Made by a program: the position numbers and the translations under genes. From Psychrobacter sp. Pi2-52 (GTDB taxonomy: Bacteria > Pseudomonadota > Gammaproteobacteria > Pseudomonadales > Moraxellaceae), in assembly GCF_904846705.1 (NCBI RefSeq), contig NZ_CAJHBS010000014.1, forward strand, positions 1 through 64,000: a stretch of DNA of 64,000 bases. The letters run 5' to 3'. This document shows, in pieces, positions 1 through 7,182 of this stretch. A model generated the notes under the pieces. It made no database searches. It was not told the origin of the DNA and saw nothing but the letters and a program-made list of their open reading frames with translations. The stretch's first letter is position 1. Every line of letters begins with the position of its first letter.

Positions 1-54
1 ATTTCTCGCATCGACTCAATAGATGCGGTATTGTAACTATTATTTAGGGCTTAT

Positions 55-75
55 CCAATTGAAGACATGCCCTAG
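55..75. repeat. Terminal inverted-repeat end of a probable IS/MITE, cut by the window edge
   Basis: These 21 bases end in ATGCCCTAG and match about 18 of 21 positions of the right terminal repeat of the complete 177-bp element at 56184-56360. The same orientation would put the body of the element to the left, outside the window. Bases 45-54 (TTTAGGGCTT) look like a partial inverted copy, so this could instead be a very short collapsed element. No transposase can be recognised in the few bases available. Confidence 0.4.
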
Positions 76-117
76 TATTACGGGCAAAGCTTATTGAAAT
101 GATTGAATGAATCGAGA

Positions 118-408
118 TTAATGAACTTCAGTCATCTCATGTAGAACGAATGATTCAACCGCGCCTTCTGTTGCGGCAGAGAAGTCTTTTAAGTGTTGGT
201 TTTCCATATGGATTTGCCATAGCTCGCGCGTAGTCCAGCTTTCATGCAACATAAAGTGAGTGGGTTTTTCATTATCTTGGAACAAATCATAACGAATACA
301 GCCTTCTTCGCTGCGAGTAGCTGGTATGAGTCTTTCGAGCTCAGCTTTTACGAGAGCGATGCTCTCGTCCTTTGCTGTTATATGGGCGATGACGGTTAAT
401 GTAGTCAT
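118..408 (-). CDS. Antibiotic biosynthesis monooxygenase (ABM) family protein, putative quinol monooxygenase
   Basis: This 96-residue protein has the size and pattern of single-domain ABM proteins such as E. coli YgiN: an N-terminal beta strand (LTVIAHITAK), a central EEGCIRYDLFQD segment, and the HFMLHESWTTRELWQIHME stretch typical of the dimeric ferredoxin-like fold. Family members oxidise quinols or related aromatics without a metal or flavin, but many are uncharacterised. It is divergent from the glutathione transferase at 696, and a TetR-type palindrome lies between them, suggesting a shared response to quinones or other electrophiles. The substrate cannot be read from the sequence. Confidence 0.85.
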   Translation of the reverse strand: MTTLTVIAHITAKDESIALVKAELERLIPATRSEEGCIRYDLFQDNEKPTHFMLHESWTTRELWQIHMENQHLKDFSAATEGAVESFVLHEMTEVH

Positions 409-530
409 TTCTAATCCTTTGAATTGGTGGGATGGTTAGACAAGTTGTGAGGATGACTGTTGGTAAAAGAGTCTATATACGAACAGAGTTATATCGATAC
501 TGTATTTATTATATCAATATATAACATTAC

Positions 531-559
531 TTGAACGACCGTTCATTTGTGGTTATAGT
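531..559 (+). promoter_or_regulatory. Promoter of the glutathione transferase gene with a TetR-type operator over its -35 box
   Basis: TTGAAC (531-536) and TATAGT (554-559) are separated by 17 bases and make a plausible sigma-70 promoter reading towards the gene at 696. The -35 box lies inside the perfect inverted repeat TGAACG-AC-CGTTCA (532-545), a typical TetR-family operator layout, so a bound repressor would block RNA polymerase. The likely repressor is the TetR protein encoded at 2835. The rest of 409-695 is AT-rich with no further recognisable element. Confidence 0.5.
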
Positions 560-695
560 GTATATCAGACAATAAAAATGTGCTTCAAATTTCGACGTCT
601 ATTGTTGTTATCTCATTACAGCTTTTATAGTCATTAATATAGTCACTAGATTTGATGGTCATCAGACGACTGTCTTCATATAATAGGATAAAGTT

Positions 696-1376
696 ATGCT
701 TAAATTTTATTTTCATCAAACGCCAAACCCAATGAAAGTAGCATTGTTTCTTGAAGAAACTGGGCTGCCTTATGAGCTTGTAGCAGTAGATACGCTAAAA
801 GGTGAGCAGCATACAGCTGAGTACCGTGCTATCAACCCAAACGGCAAAACGCCTGCGCTAGAAGATGATGGCAAACGCGTGTTTGATTCTACAGCTATCT
901 TGATGTATCTTTCTGAAAAAACAGGCAAGCTGGCAGGACAGCCAGAAGATCGTAGCGAGATGTTGTCGTGGCTAATGTTTGTAGCATCTGGATTGGGCCC
1001 TTTTTCTGGTCAGTCTGTTCACTTTAGACATAAAGCGCCAGAAAAAATCCCATATGCGATTAATCGCTACCTTCGTGAAGCTGAGCGTCATTATGAAGTG
1101 CTAGATACACATCTAGAAGGCCGTGAATATATGGTTGGTGATAGCTACTCAATCGCTGATATTTCTACTTGGGGCTGGATTGATAAGGCGACAGTTGTGC
1201 TAGGCGAAGGCGGCTTGGATAATTATCCGAATCTAAAGCGCTGGTTTGATAGCATTAATGCTCGTCCAGCGATACAAAAAGCCCGTGACATTCCTAAAGG
1301 TATTGATTTCAAAACTGAGTTTGATGACGTTGCTGCACGCGCGCTTTATCCGCAAAACTTTGATAAAAACAGTTAA
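696..1376 (+). CDS. Glutathione S-transferase, Nu-class (YfcG/YghU-like)
   Basis: The 226-residue protein has an N-terminal thioredoxin-like domain (about 1-80, with NPNGKTPALEDDG and the glutathione-contacting FDSTAILMYLSEK segment) and an all-alpha C-terminal domain (about 88-205). The segment GPFSGQSVHFRHKAPEKIPY and the following RYLREAERHYEVLD resemble E. coli YfcG, a glutathione-dependent disulfide-bond oxidoreductase, more than classical conjugating enzymes. The start has a good ribosome site (AGGATAAAG). It is divergent from the ABM gene and was probably followed by the TetR gene at 2835 before a tnpB element inserted downstream. A role in electrophile or peroxide defence is inferred. 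Confidence 0.9.
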   Translation: MLKFYFHQTPNPMKVALFLEETGLPYELVAVDTLKGEQHTAEYRAINPNGKTPALEDDGKRVFDSTAILMYLSEKTGKLAGQPEDRSEMLSWLMFVASGLGPFSGQSVHFRHKAPEKIPYAINRYLREAERHYEVLDTHLEGREYMVGDSYSIADISTWGWIDKATVVLGEGGLDNYPNLKRWFDSINARPAIQKARDIPKGIDFKTEFDDVAARALYPQNFDKNS

Positions 1377-1491
1377 TCGAAGCAAAGAGACTTAATAAGT
1401 TTTATAATATAAAAAGTGATTAAAACCAGTAACTAAGGTTGATTCTACAAACTTTGCCTTAAAATAGATTTTAATGACTATGTGCAGAATT

Positions 1492-1512
1492 CCTCTACCT
1501 TTAAAGTAGAGG
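1492..1512 (+). repeat. Left-end hairpin of the tnpB element
   Basis: CCTCTAC (1492-1498) pairs with GTAGAGG (1506-1512) around a 7-base loop. It has the position and size of the subterminal hairpin that TnpA recognises at the left end of IS200/IS605 elements, and its first nine bases recur in the right-end hairpin. Confidence 0.65.
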
Positions 1513-1547
1513 GATGAGTATATCATTATTTTTTAGTATAGCTTAGG

Positions 1548-2717
1548 ATGTTATCATACCTTATGCCCAAACAAATCTTAAAAGCTTATAAAGTGAGATT
1601 ATATCCAAATGACGAACAGCAAGTATTCTTTGCTAAATCATTTGGATGTACCCGCTTTATTTGGAATAAGATGTTGTCTGATAAGGTTAATCATTATAAA
1701 GCAAATAAAACGATTCTAAACAACACCCCTGCTCAGTATAAAAAAGAGTTTGAATGGCTCAAAGAAGTAGATAGCTTAGCGTTAGCTAACGTGCAGCAGA
1801 ACCTTCGCAGCGCCTATAAAAAGTTTTTCGAACAAGGCACAGGCTTCCCTAAATTCAAGAAAAAAGGTATCAAAGACAGCTACACCACTAATAACCAAAA
1901 AGGGACGGTTGCACTCACATATAACAGTGTCAAACTCCCCAAAATTGGTCATATCAAAGCAAAAATACATCGCCGCATTAATGGGCTTATTAAAAGTGCC
2001 ACTATCAGCGCAACCCCATCTGGTAAGTACTTTGTCAGCCTATTGGTTGAAACAGTAGTTGAGCCGCTACCAAAGACTTATTCTAATATAGGCATTGATT
2101 TAGGATTGACCAACTTTATTGTCTTATCAGACAGTACTAAAGTTGCTAATCCTAGGTTTCTATCGAAGCTGAAAGACAAGCTTGCGCGTGAGCAAAAGAT
2201 TTTAGCCAAACGTAGAGAGGTTGCTAAAGCTCAGCAGCGTAAGCTGTCAGACAGTCGTAATTATCAAAAGCAAAAAGCTAAAGTCGCGAAGATTTACGAA
2301 AAAATAACCAACCAGCGTCTTGATTTTCTACATAAACTCTCATTCAATATCATCAAAAACCACGATGTCATTGCTATAGAGGACTTGAACATTAAAGGGA
2401 TGGTTAAAAACAGAAAGCTTGCCAAAGCTATTAACGATAGTTCATGGTTAGTCTTTACAATTATGCTTGCTTATAAAGCAGAATGGTATGACAAAGCGCT
2501 TGTGAGAATAGACCAATGGTACCCGTCATCTAAAACATGCTCAGGCTGTGATTATGTCCTTGGCAAAGATGACCTTAAACTCAGCGATAGATTATGGGAC
2601 TGCCCAAGGTGTCTGCAGACCCATGATCGAGACATCAATGCCAGCATCAATATCTTAAATCAAGGATTGATATTGGTTAAACAATCAAAAACTGTCGGTG
2701 CGATAGGGTTAGCTTAG
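1548..2717 (+). CDS. tnpB: IS200/IS605-family TnpB, RNA-guided endonuclease
   Basis: TnpB is the ancestor-like relative of Cas12: it uses a right-end RNA to cut DNA next to a short TAM and helps keep the element in place. The 389-residue protein is full length. It has the N-terminal KAYKVRLYPNDEQQ helix-turn-helix start, the RuvC-like catalytic residues in IGIDLGLTNF, IAIEDLNIKGM and DRDINASINI, and a four-cysteine zinc finger (CSGC...CPRC) between the second and third. All three acidic residues are intact, so activity is plausible. An internal ATG at 1563 (MPKQILKAYK) is the more conserved start; neither start has a well-placed ribosome site. No tnpA accompanies it. Confidence 0.93.
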   Translation: MLSYLMPKQILKAYKVRLYPNDEQQVFFAKSFGCTRFIWNKMLSDKVNHYKANKTILNNTPAQYKKEFEWLKEVDSLALANVQQNLRSAYKKFFEQGTGFPKFKKKGIKDSYTTNNQKGTVALTYNSVKLPKIGHIKAKIHRRINGLIKSATISATPSGKYFVSLLVETVVEPLPKTYSNIGIDLGLTNFIVLSDSTKVANPRFLSKLKDKLAREQKILAKRREVAKAQQRKLSDSRNYQKQKAKVAKIYEKITNQRLDFLHKLSFNIIKNHDVIAIEDLNIKGMVKNRKLAKAINDSSWLVFTIMLAYKAEWYDKALVRIDQWYPSSKTCSGCDYVLGKDDLKLSDRLWDCPRCLQTHDRDINASINILNQGLILVKQSKTVGAIGLA

Positions 2718-2815
2718 TAAATTCGCTTAACCGCTGATACAGAATAGTGTATTAAGTAAGAGCGTTACCTAAGAAACCTCTACCTATAAGTAAGGTAGTG
2801 GATAGTTCATGGCAA
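2600..2815 (+). ncRNA. Predicted omega RNA (reRNA) of the TnpB element
   Basis: In this family the guide scaffold overlaps the 3' end of tnpB and ends at the right end of the element, with the guide taken from the flanking DNA. Here the non-coding tail 2718-2815 contains the hairpin 2777-2801. The guide would therefore begin just beyond the right end, in the leader of the TetR gene. Boundaries are inferred from family architecture, not from a covariance search. Confidence 0.35.
2777..2801 (+). repeat. Right-end hairpin of the tnpB element
   Basis: CTACCT (2780-2785) pairs with AGGTAG (2793-2798); CC (2777-2778) and GG (2800-2801) extend the stem across one T-T mismatch. It begins with the same nine bases as the left-end hairpin, which supports pairing the two as ends of one element. 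Confidence 0.65.
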
Positions 2816-2834
2816 AGATATTAAGGTGAAAATT

Positions 2835-3419
2835 ATGAGTGCTCCGATAAAGTTTAATCGTGAGGATGTGATCGAAAAAGCAAAAAATCTCTATTGGGAA
2901 AAAGGCTATCACGCGACATCAATGCGCAATTTGCAAGATGTGGTAAATATGCACCCAGGTAGTATTTATGCAGCTTTTGGTAGTAAAGATAAACTATTTA
3001 CAGAATCGCTGAATCGCTATGCCGCAGATGGTGCCAAGAGATTGGCCGACTGTATTGAGCAAAAAGACACAGTGTTGGATGGCTTAAAACATTTTATCCA
3101 TATGGTGATTGTCTGTAATAGCGCCACTGCGCCTAGTGGTATGTGCATGATCGTCAAAACAGTCGCTGAGCTTACTCAAAACGATAGTCCAGATTTGCTC
3201 GCACATGCAACGAATATCTTAGAAGGTATAGAGGCGTCATTTGCCGTGCTCTTTGGACAAGCCATTGATAGCGGTGAAATTAGCGCAGAAAAAGACCCAG
3301 TTGAGCTGGCGCGTTATTTCCAAATTCAAATTATAGGTCTCAGGACTTATGCGCAGGTCACTAACGACAATGATGCAGTAGAGAAATATATCGATGATAT
3401 TTTTAAAAATATCGTATAG
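2835..3419 (+). CDS. TetR/AcrR family transcriptional regulator
   Basis: The N-terminal helix-turn-helix is clear (GYHATSMRNLQDVVNMHPGS followed by IYAAFGSKDKLFTESL), and the C-terminal ligand-binding domain contains several cysteines (VCNSATAPSGMCMIVKT). The ATG at 2835 is chosen over a GTG at 2826 because AAGG at 2823-2826 is correctly spaced only for the ATG; the product is 194 residues. It follows the glutathione transferase gene in the same direction with a tnpB element between. It most likely represses the ABM/transferase pair through the palindrome at 532-545. The cysteines could sense electrophiles, but this is inference. Confidence 0.88.
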   Translation: MSAPIKFNREDVIEKAKNLYWEKGYHATSMRNLQDVVNMHPGSIYAAFGSKDKLFTESLNRYAADGAKRLADCIEQKDTVLDGLKHFIHMVIVCNSATAPSGMCMIVKTVAELTQNDSPDLLAHATNILEGIEASFAVLFGQAIDSGEISAEKDPVELARYFQIQIIGLRTYAQVTNDNDAVEKYIDDIFKNIV

Positions 3420-3554
3420 CAGGGCTGGATAAAAACCAGATTTTTTAGTGTCGATCACGCTGTTGCTTTTTATAAGATGCTACTTGATTAAATACCAATG
3501 ATTTGGTTTTAACAGCTCGCGCACTTTATCATTGACCAATCATTATAGTATTAC

Positions 3555-3596
3555 TAAAAACCCTGATGGCTAGTACATTAGCAATCAGGGTTTTTG
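3555..3596. terminator. Bidirectional rho-independent terminator between tetR and dhmA
   Basis: AAAAACCCTGAT and ATCAGGGTTTTT form the outer stem and GCTA/TAGC extends it inward. An A-run on one side and a T-run on the other let it serve both convergent genes. Confidence 0.85.
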
Positions 3597-3603
3597 TTAT
3601 CTA

Positions 3604-4521
3604 TTACTGTGCTTTTGGATTGTCATTGATGAACTTTAGTAGAAGCTCAGCCAATGTTTCGCCTTGGTCTTCTTGCAGGAAATGACCGCCATTAGTGATA
3701 GTCGTATGATTTTGGCCTTTGGTACCCGGAATCAGCTTTTGCATGATGCGATCGCCGCCACCAGTTACGGGGTCGGAATCACTAAACAATGTGATAAACG
3801 GCTTGCTCCATTTGCTCAGCACGACCCAAGCTGCACGATTGTCTTCTGAAGCAGGATCATCCGGTGTCGTGGGCACTAGGATAGGAAACTGTCTGGCGCC
3901 TTCTTTATAAGACTCATAAGGGAAGGGTGCATCGTAAGCATCCAGTACGGCTTGAGACAATGTCGTTGTGGTACCGCTTTTGATGGTGCCTGCTACATTG
4001 AACTGCGGCGTCTCCTGAGAGAACTTCTGCCACTTGCGAAAGCCTTCGCCCGGATCGTGATCCCCAGTCGGTAGCATCGTATTGCCTGCTGCGACGCGAT
4101 CGAATTTATCAGGATGCGCTGCTACTAAACGTAGACCGATTAAACCGCCCCAATCTTGACAAAACAGTGTTATATTTTTTAAATCTAATTGATCAAGCAC
4201 CGATTGCATCCAATCGACATGGCGCTGATAAGTGTAGTCAGTACGCGATGCAGGTTTGTCTGAACGTCCAAACCCAGGAAGGTCTGGCGCGATAACACGG
4301 TGTCCTGCTGCTGTTAGTATGGGAATGACTTTGCGGTACAGATAAGACCAAGAAGGCTCACCATGTAATAATAAGATAGGATCAGCGTCGCTTGGACCTT
4401 CATCAAGGTAGTGTACGCGCAGCTCGCCACCTTCTGTATCATCGACCATCAAATAGTTCGGTTCAAAATCGTAATCTTGCAAGTTAGCAAAACACGAGTC
4501 AGGTGTCCTAAGTTTTTTCAT
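3604..4521 (-). CDS. dhmA: Haloalkane dehalogenase, subfamily I (DhlA-like)
   Basis: This alpha/beta hydrolase cleaves carbon-halogen bonds of haloalkanes to alcohols and halide in the cytoplasm. The 305-residue protein shows the subfamily I signature: oxyanion segment HGEPSWSYLYRK (about 53-64), nucleophile Asp123 in CQDWGG with the adjacent halide-stabilising Trp124, a second candidate halide tryptophan in FRKWQKF (about 164), an acid in SDSDPVTGG (about 250) and His280 in NGGHFLQED. Having aspartate rather than serine as nucleophile separates it from esterases and epoxide hydrolases with other cap residues. A cold-active member of this subfamily is known from Psychrobacter cryohalolentis. 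It is a single gene, convergent with the TetR gene. The natural substrate is unknown. Confidence 0.9.
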   Translation of the reverse strand: MKKLRTPDSCFANLQDYDFEPNYLMVDDTEGGELRVHYLDEGPSDADPILLLHGEPSWSYLYRKVIPILTAAGHRVIAPDLPGFGRSDKPASRTDYTYQRHVDWMQSVLDQLDLKNITLFCQDWGGLIGLRLVAAHPDKFDRVAAGNTMLPTGDHDPGEGFRKWQKFSQETPQFNVAGTIKSGTTTTLSQAVLDAYDAPFPYESYKEGARQFPILVPTTPDDPASEDNRAAWVVLSKWSKPFITLFSDSDPVTGGGDRIMQKLIPGTKGQNHTTITNGGHFLQEDQGETLAELLLKFINDNPKAQ

Positions 4522-4715
4522 ACATCATCCTTGGGTTAGAAAAATAACAGTGCATTCTGGCACAGGTGTTAGACAGTCTATTAAAAATGAGTCTCTAAGT
4601 GCTACTCGACTATCACTGGTAATCCTAGCGATAAAGCTATCTAACTATAGTCTATGTTGATTAAACGTTCAAAATGAAAACTATACCCTACATGCATTCG
4701 TTGCTGCAAACATTA

Positions 4716-4744
4716 ATAGTGGATGCGCCAGTAGCATCCACTAT
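4716..4744 (-). terminator. Strong hairpin downstream of the siderophore-interacting protein gene
   Basis: ATAGTGGATGC (4716-4726) and GCATCCACTAT (4734-4744) form a perfect 11-bp stem with a 7-base loop. It lies 57 bases past the stop of the gene at 4801. There is no clear T-run, so it may be a weak terminator, an RNA-stabilising hairpin or a small palindromic repeat. The remaining gap to 4521 holds nothing else recognisable. Confidence 0.45.
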
Positions 4745-4800
4745 ATATAGGATAAGTTTTGATATAGGATAGGTTTTGAGTTTCATCTTATAGAGCTAAA

Positions 4801-6108
4801 CTAATCGTGACGCCAATATACCTTTACCACAACATCTGTACGACTAAGCTCAAGTCGGTCTTTCAGTAATGGACGCAATGCTTTGGCAGTATTCGCTTCT
4901 AGCGCTCCCCAAACTTTATCAATCTGTAGAGGGTTGTCAGTCAAATAATTACCCAATTTACTGTCGATTAGCGTGGCTAACTCTGCTCCTAAGTTTGGTT
5001 GATTGGTTACTATAGACAATACGGTAAAATGATCATCCTTGCGGCTTTCAGTTTCGCAATCATTATTAGTGTCACTGTCAGTATTGCTGTTGTCATTACC
5101 AATGTTATCAATGCCGCTGCGCATTTTTACCGTATCAAAATAACTTTGATCGCCTGCATCTTGCGTCACACAAATGACCAATGGTGGCGTAGGGTTTTTC
5201 CATAGCTCTAGCAATCGTGCTGCCGTTGGCATTGATGTCTCATCGACAATCAGTACCGCTTGACCGTCTCGTAAGTGCTCTACCTTTTCTGGAAACTCTC
5301 GTTTTGTAACGACGGTCTCGCCTGCTTGTAGTGCTGCTGCCCAGTTGCCGCCCGGTGTATTCCCATGCAAAAAAACATCGACCCAAGCTCGTATTCCATT
5401 ATCAGCTTGCCATGCTTTTCTCAAAGTGTAATAGCAGTGAGGACGAGCAGGGCGTACGTTTTCCTTTTCGCTATCATTAGTTTTATAGTCACTAGCTTTA
5501 TTGCCATCAGTGCTGTCAGTCATCAATGCGTCGGTCATTGCATTGTGCTCTAAATCAAACAAGTAAGCGTAACCCGCTTCGTTGGTAGGTACTAACGTCG
5601 AGTTTTTTGCGCCCTTAGCATCATTTAATGACGGCATGCTCAATTCAAGGCGCAGCATATTTTTGCTGACTCTACAACTACTTTGCACATCAAATACTTG
5701 CTTGGTCAGTTTGATTGTTTTTTTGCCTAGCTTTTTATCTGCTCTTTGTTTTAGCAAGATATATTGGGCTTGCAAATCATCAAGCTGGGAGATAGGTGCA
5801 GCAAAAGCGATAAAGAAAGACTGGTTATGAAGCGAGTTATTTTGAGCGTCAGTTGATTGATTCTCTACGCCTTTTGGACAAGTCTGTATGGCAATACCTT
5901 CAGCATAAATATCAGTTATTTGGGCATCGACCAGATCCGATTCGGCGGTAGATAATGAGGTAAATGCACTCAAAAATCCAAGCAGTTCGTCGAGGTGCTC
6001 TTCATTAATATGAGCGACCACACTTGCTATTTCAGGATCGTTTAGGGAAGTGTATTGGCTGTTCTGGTTATCGGTGTTTTCTGTAGGAGCTAAAAGAAGA
6101 TTAGTCAT
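4801..6108 (-). CDS. Siderophore-interacting (SIP) ferric reductase with N-terminal DUF2470-like domain
   Basis: SIP-family flavoproteins reduce ferric siderophores in the cytoplasm using NAD(P)H, releasing iron. The C-terminal half carries the SIP signatures: CYYTLRKAW, the phosphate-binding GNWAAALQAGE, VDETSMPTAARLLE, VWGALEANTAKALRP and the terminal VVKVYWR. The N-terminal HINEEHLDELLGFLSAF resembles the DUF2470 helix pair found fused to haem- and iron-handling proteins. A longer reading frame starts at 6186 but its first codons run through a Fur box, so the start is placed at the ATG at 6108, giving 435 residues. A low-complexity Asn/Asp/Ser stretch around 5040-5110 splits the domain. 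It is divergent from fhuCDB and probably supplies their ferric-reductase step instead of FhuF. Confidence 0.85.
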   Translation of the reverse strand: MTNLLLAPTENTDNQNSQYTSLNDPEIASVVAHINEEHLDELLGFLSAFTSLSTAESDLVDAQITDIYAEGIAIQTCPKGVENQSTDAQNNSLHNQSFFIAFAAPISQLDDLQAQYILLKQRADKKLGKKTIKLTKQVFDVQSSCRVSKNMLRLELSMPSLNDAKGAKNSTLVPTNEAGYAYLFDLEHNAMTDALMTDSTDGNKASDYKTNDSEKENVRPARPHCYYTLRKAWQADNGIRAWVDVFLHGNTPGGNWAAALQAGETVVTKREFPEKVEHLRDGQAVLIVDETSMPTAARLLELWKNPTPPLVICVTQDAGDQSYFDTVKMRSGIDNIGNDNSNTDSDTNNDCETESRKDDHFTVLSIVTNQPNLGAELATLIDSKLGNYLTDNPLQIDKVWGALEANTAKALRPLLKDRLELSRTDVVVKVYWRHD

Positions 6109-6162
6109 ATAAATACTCGCAATCAACAGAGCGTTGAAATTAAAGTGAATGAGTTTATAGTT

Positions 6163-6188
6163 AATGATAATTGTTTTTGTTATCATTT
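6163..6188. promoter_or_regulatory. Fur box between the SIP reductase and fhuC
   Basis: ATGATAA (6164-6170) and TTATCAT (6180-6186) form a perfect inverted repeat around nine bases, and the hexamers match the GATAAT-type units of the Fur consensus. It lies between two divergent iron-uptake genes and could control both. The 11-mer TTATCATTTAC here recurs before the TonB receptor at 12498. Confidence 0.75.
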
Positions 6189-6289
6189 ACGAGTAAAATC
6201 AATTTTTATTGTGGTTTGATCGTCAAAAATTGGTCTACAACCGATGGCCGATGAACCATCATTTTTATGACATATTATTTTTATCAACA

Positions 6290-7066
6290 ATGAGTGCTTA
6301 TATGCTACGTGCAAACCAGCTGACTATCAGCCGTCAAGGAAATACTCTATTAGACAACGTGACTTGTGAGATTGATACTAATCAGCTGGTGGCTTTGGTT
6401 GGGCATAATGGGTCTGGCAAGTCGACCTTGATCAAAGCGCTAGCAGGTGAGATGGCAAGTAGTAGCGGCAACGTCACATTAGATGAGCACAGTATCAATG
6501 ACTACGGCAGTAAGGAGTTAGCGCGGCAAATGGCATATCTGCCGCAGCAATTGCCAGAAGCTGCTGGATTCACGGTGCGTGAACTGGTCATGCTAGGGCG
6601 CTATCCCCATCAAAAATGGCTGCAAAAGCCAACTCAAACAGATAAAGACAAAGTCGCGCAAGCATTAAAAGTGACTCAAACCGAAGCGTTTGCTGATCGA
6701 ATTACTGCCACGCTATCTGGTGGTGAGCGCGCTCGTGCGTGGCTTGCGATGTGTCTGGCACAGGATACCCGTTACTTATTGCTCGATGAGCCACTTGCTG
6801 CACTTGATATGCACTATCAAATCGAGGTCATTCAGCTCATTCGTCGTTTGGTGGATGAACAAGGATTAAGCGTGGTAATTATTATTCATGATATTAATTT
6901 GGCTGCGCAATATGCCGATCGAGTCATCGCGCTGAAAAATGGCCAAATATGTCACAACGGCGATATCGCCAGTACCATGCAACCTACCGTGCTACACGAT
7001 ATCTTTAATGTCGATATGCAGTTGCTCAGTCATCCTATTACTGGACAGCCTGTCGCAGTCGCTTAA
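6290..7066 (+). CDS. fhuC: Iron-siderophore ABC transporter ATP-binding protein (FhuC/FepC family)
   Basis: This is the cytoplasmic ATPase that powers ferric-siderophore import through the FhuB-type permease. Motifs in order are Walker A GHNGSGKST, Q-loop with MAYLPQQLPEAAGFTVRELV and LGRYPHQKW, ABC signature LSGGERARAW, Walker B YLLLDEPLAALD and the switch histidine IIIHDINLA. The ATG at 6290 (MSAYMLRANQ) is preferred; a longer frame from 6209 begins with TTG and reads into the promoter, and ATG 6302 is also possible. It leads the fhuC-fhuD-fhuB operon next to a Fur box. MAYLPQQ and GRYPH are typical of the FecCD-coupled ATPases. Confidence 0.92.
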   Translation: MSAYMLRANQLTISRQGNTLLDNVTCEIDTNQLVALVGHNGSGKSTLIKALAGEMASSSGNVTLDEHSINDYGSKELARQMAYLPQQLPEAAGFTVRELVMLGRYPHQKWLQKPTQTDKDKVAQALKVTQTEAFADRITATLSGGERARAWLAMCLAQDTRYLLLDEPLAALDMHYQIEVIQLIRRLVDEQGLSVVIIIHDINLAAQYADRVIALKNGQICHNGDIASTMQPTVLHDIFNVDMQLLSHPITGQPVAVA

Positions 7067-7182
7067 CGTCTGGTTTCTGCTCCTTCTTTTTAATTCGCCT
7101 ACAAAGATACGCTTCTATGCCTCCCGTTTTTTATACAGATAAATTATCGAAACATCCACTAGTTACGCCAGTATCAGTAATG

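Larger units (their letters stand above)
1480..2815 (+). mobile_element. IS200/IS605-type insertion carrying tnpB only
   Basis: The element is defined by tnpB flanked by two related imperfect hairpins, 1492-1512 on the left and 2777-2801 on the right, both starting with CCTCTACCT. Subterminal hairpins without terminal inverted repeats or target duplication are the hallmark of this family, whose single-stranded transposition is done by the Y1 transposase TnpA. No tnpA is present, so the copy would need a transposase in trans. Exact ends are not visible: the outer cut sites normally lie 10-30 bases beyond the hairpins, so the coordinates given are approximate. It sits between a glutathione transferase gene and a TetR gene. 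Confidence 0.7.

Noticed and set aside
6209-6289. N-terminal extension of fhuC
   Set aside because: Begins with TTG beside the Fur box and adds no ABC-domain sequence; the ATG at 6290 fits the family.
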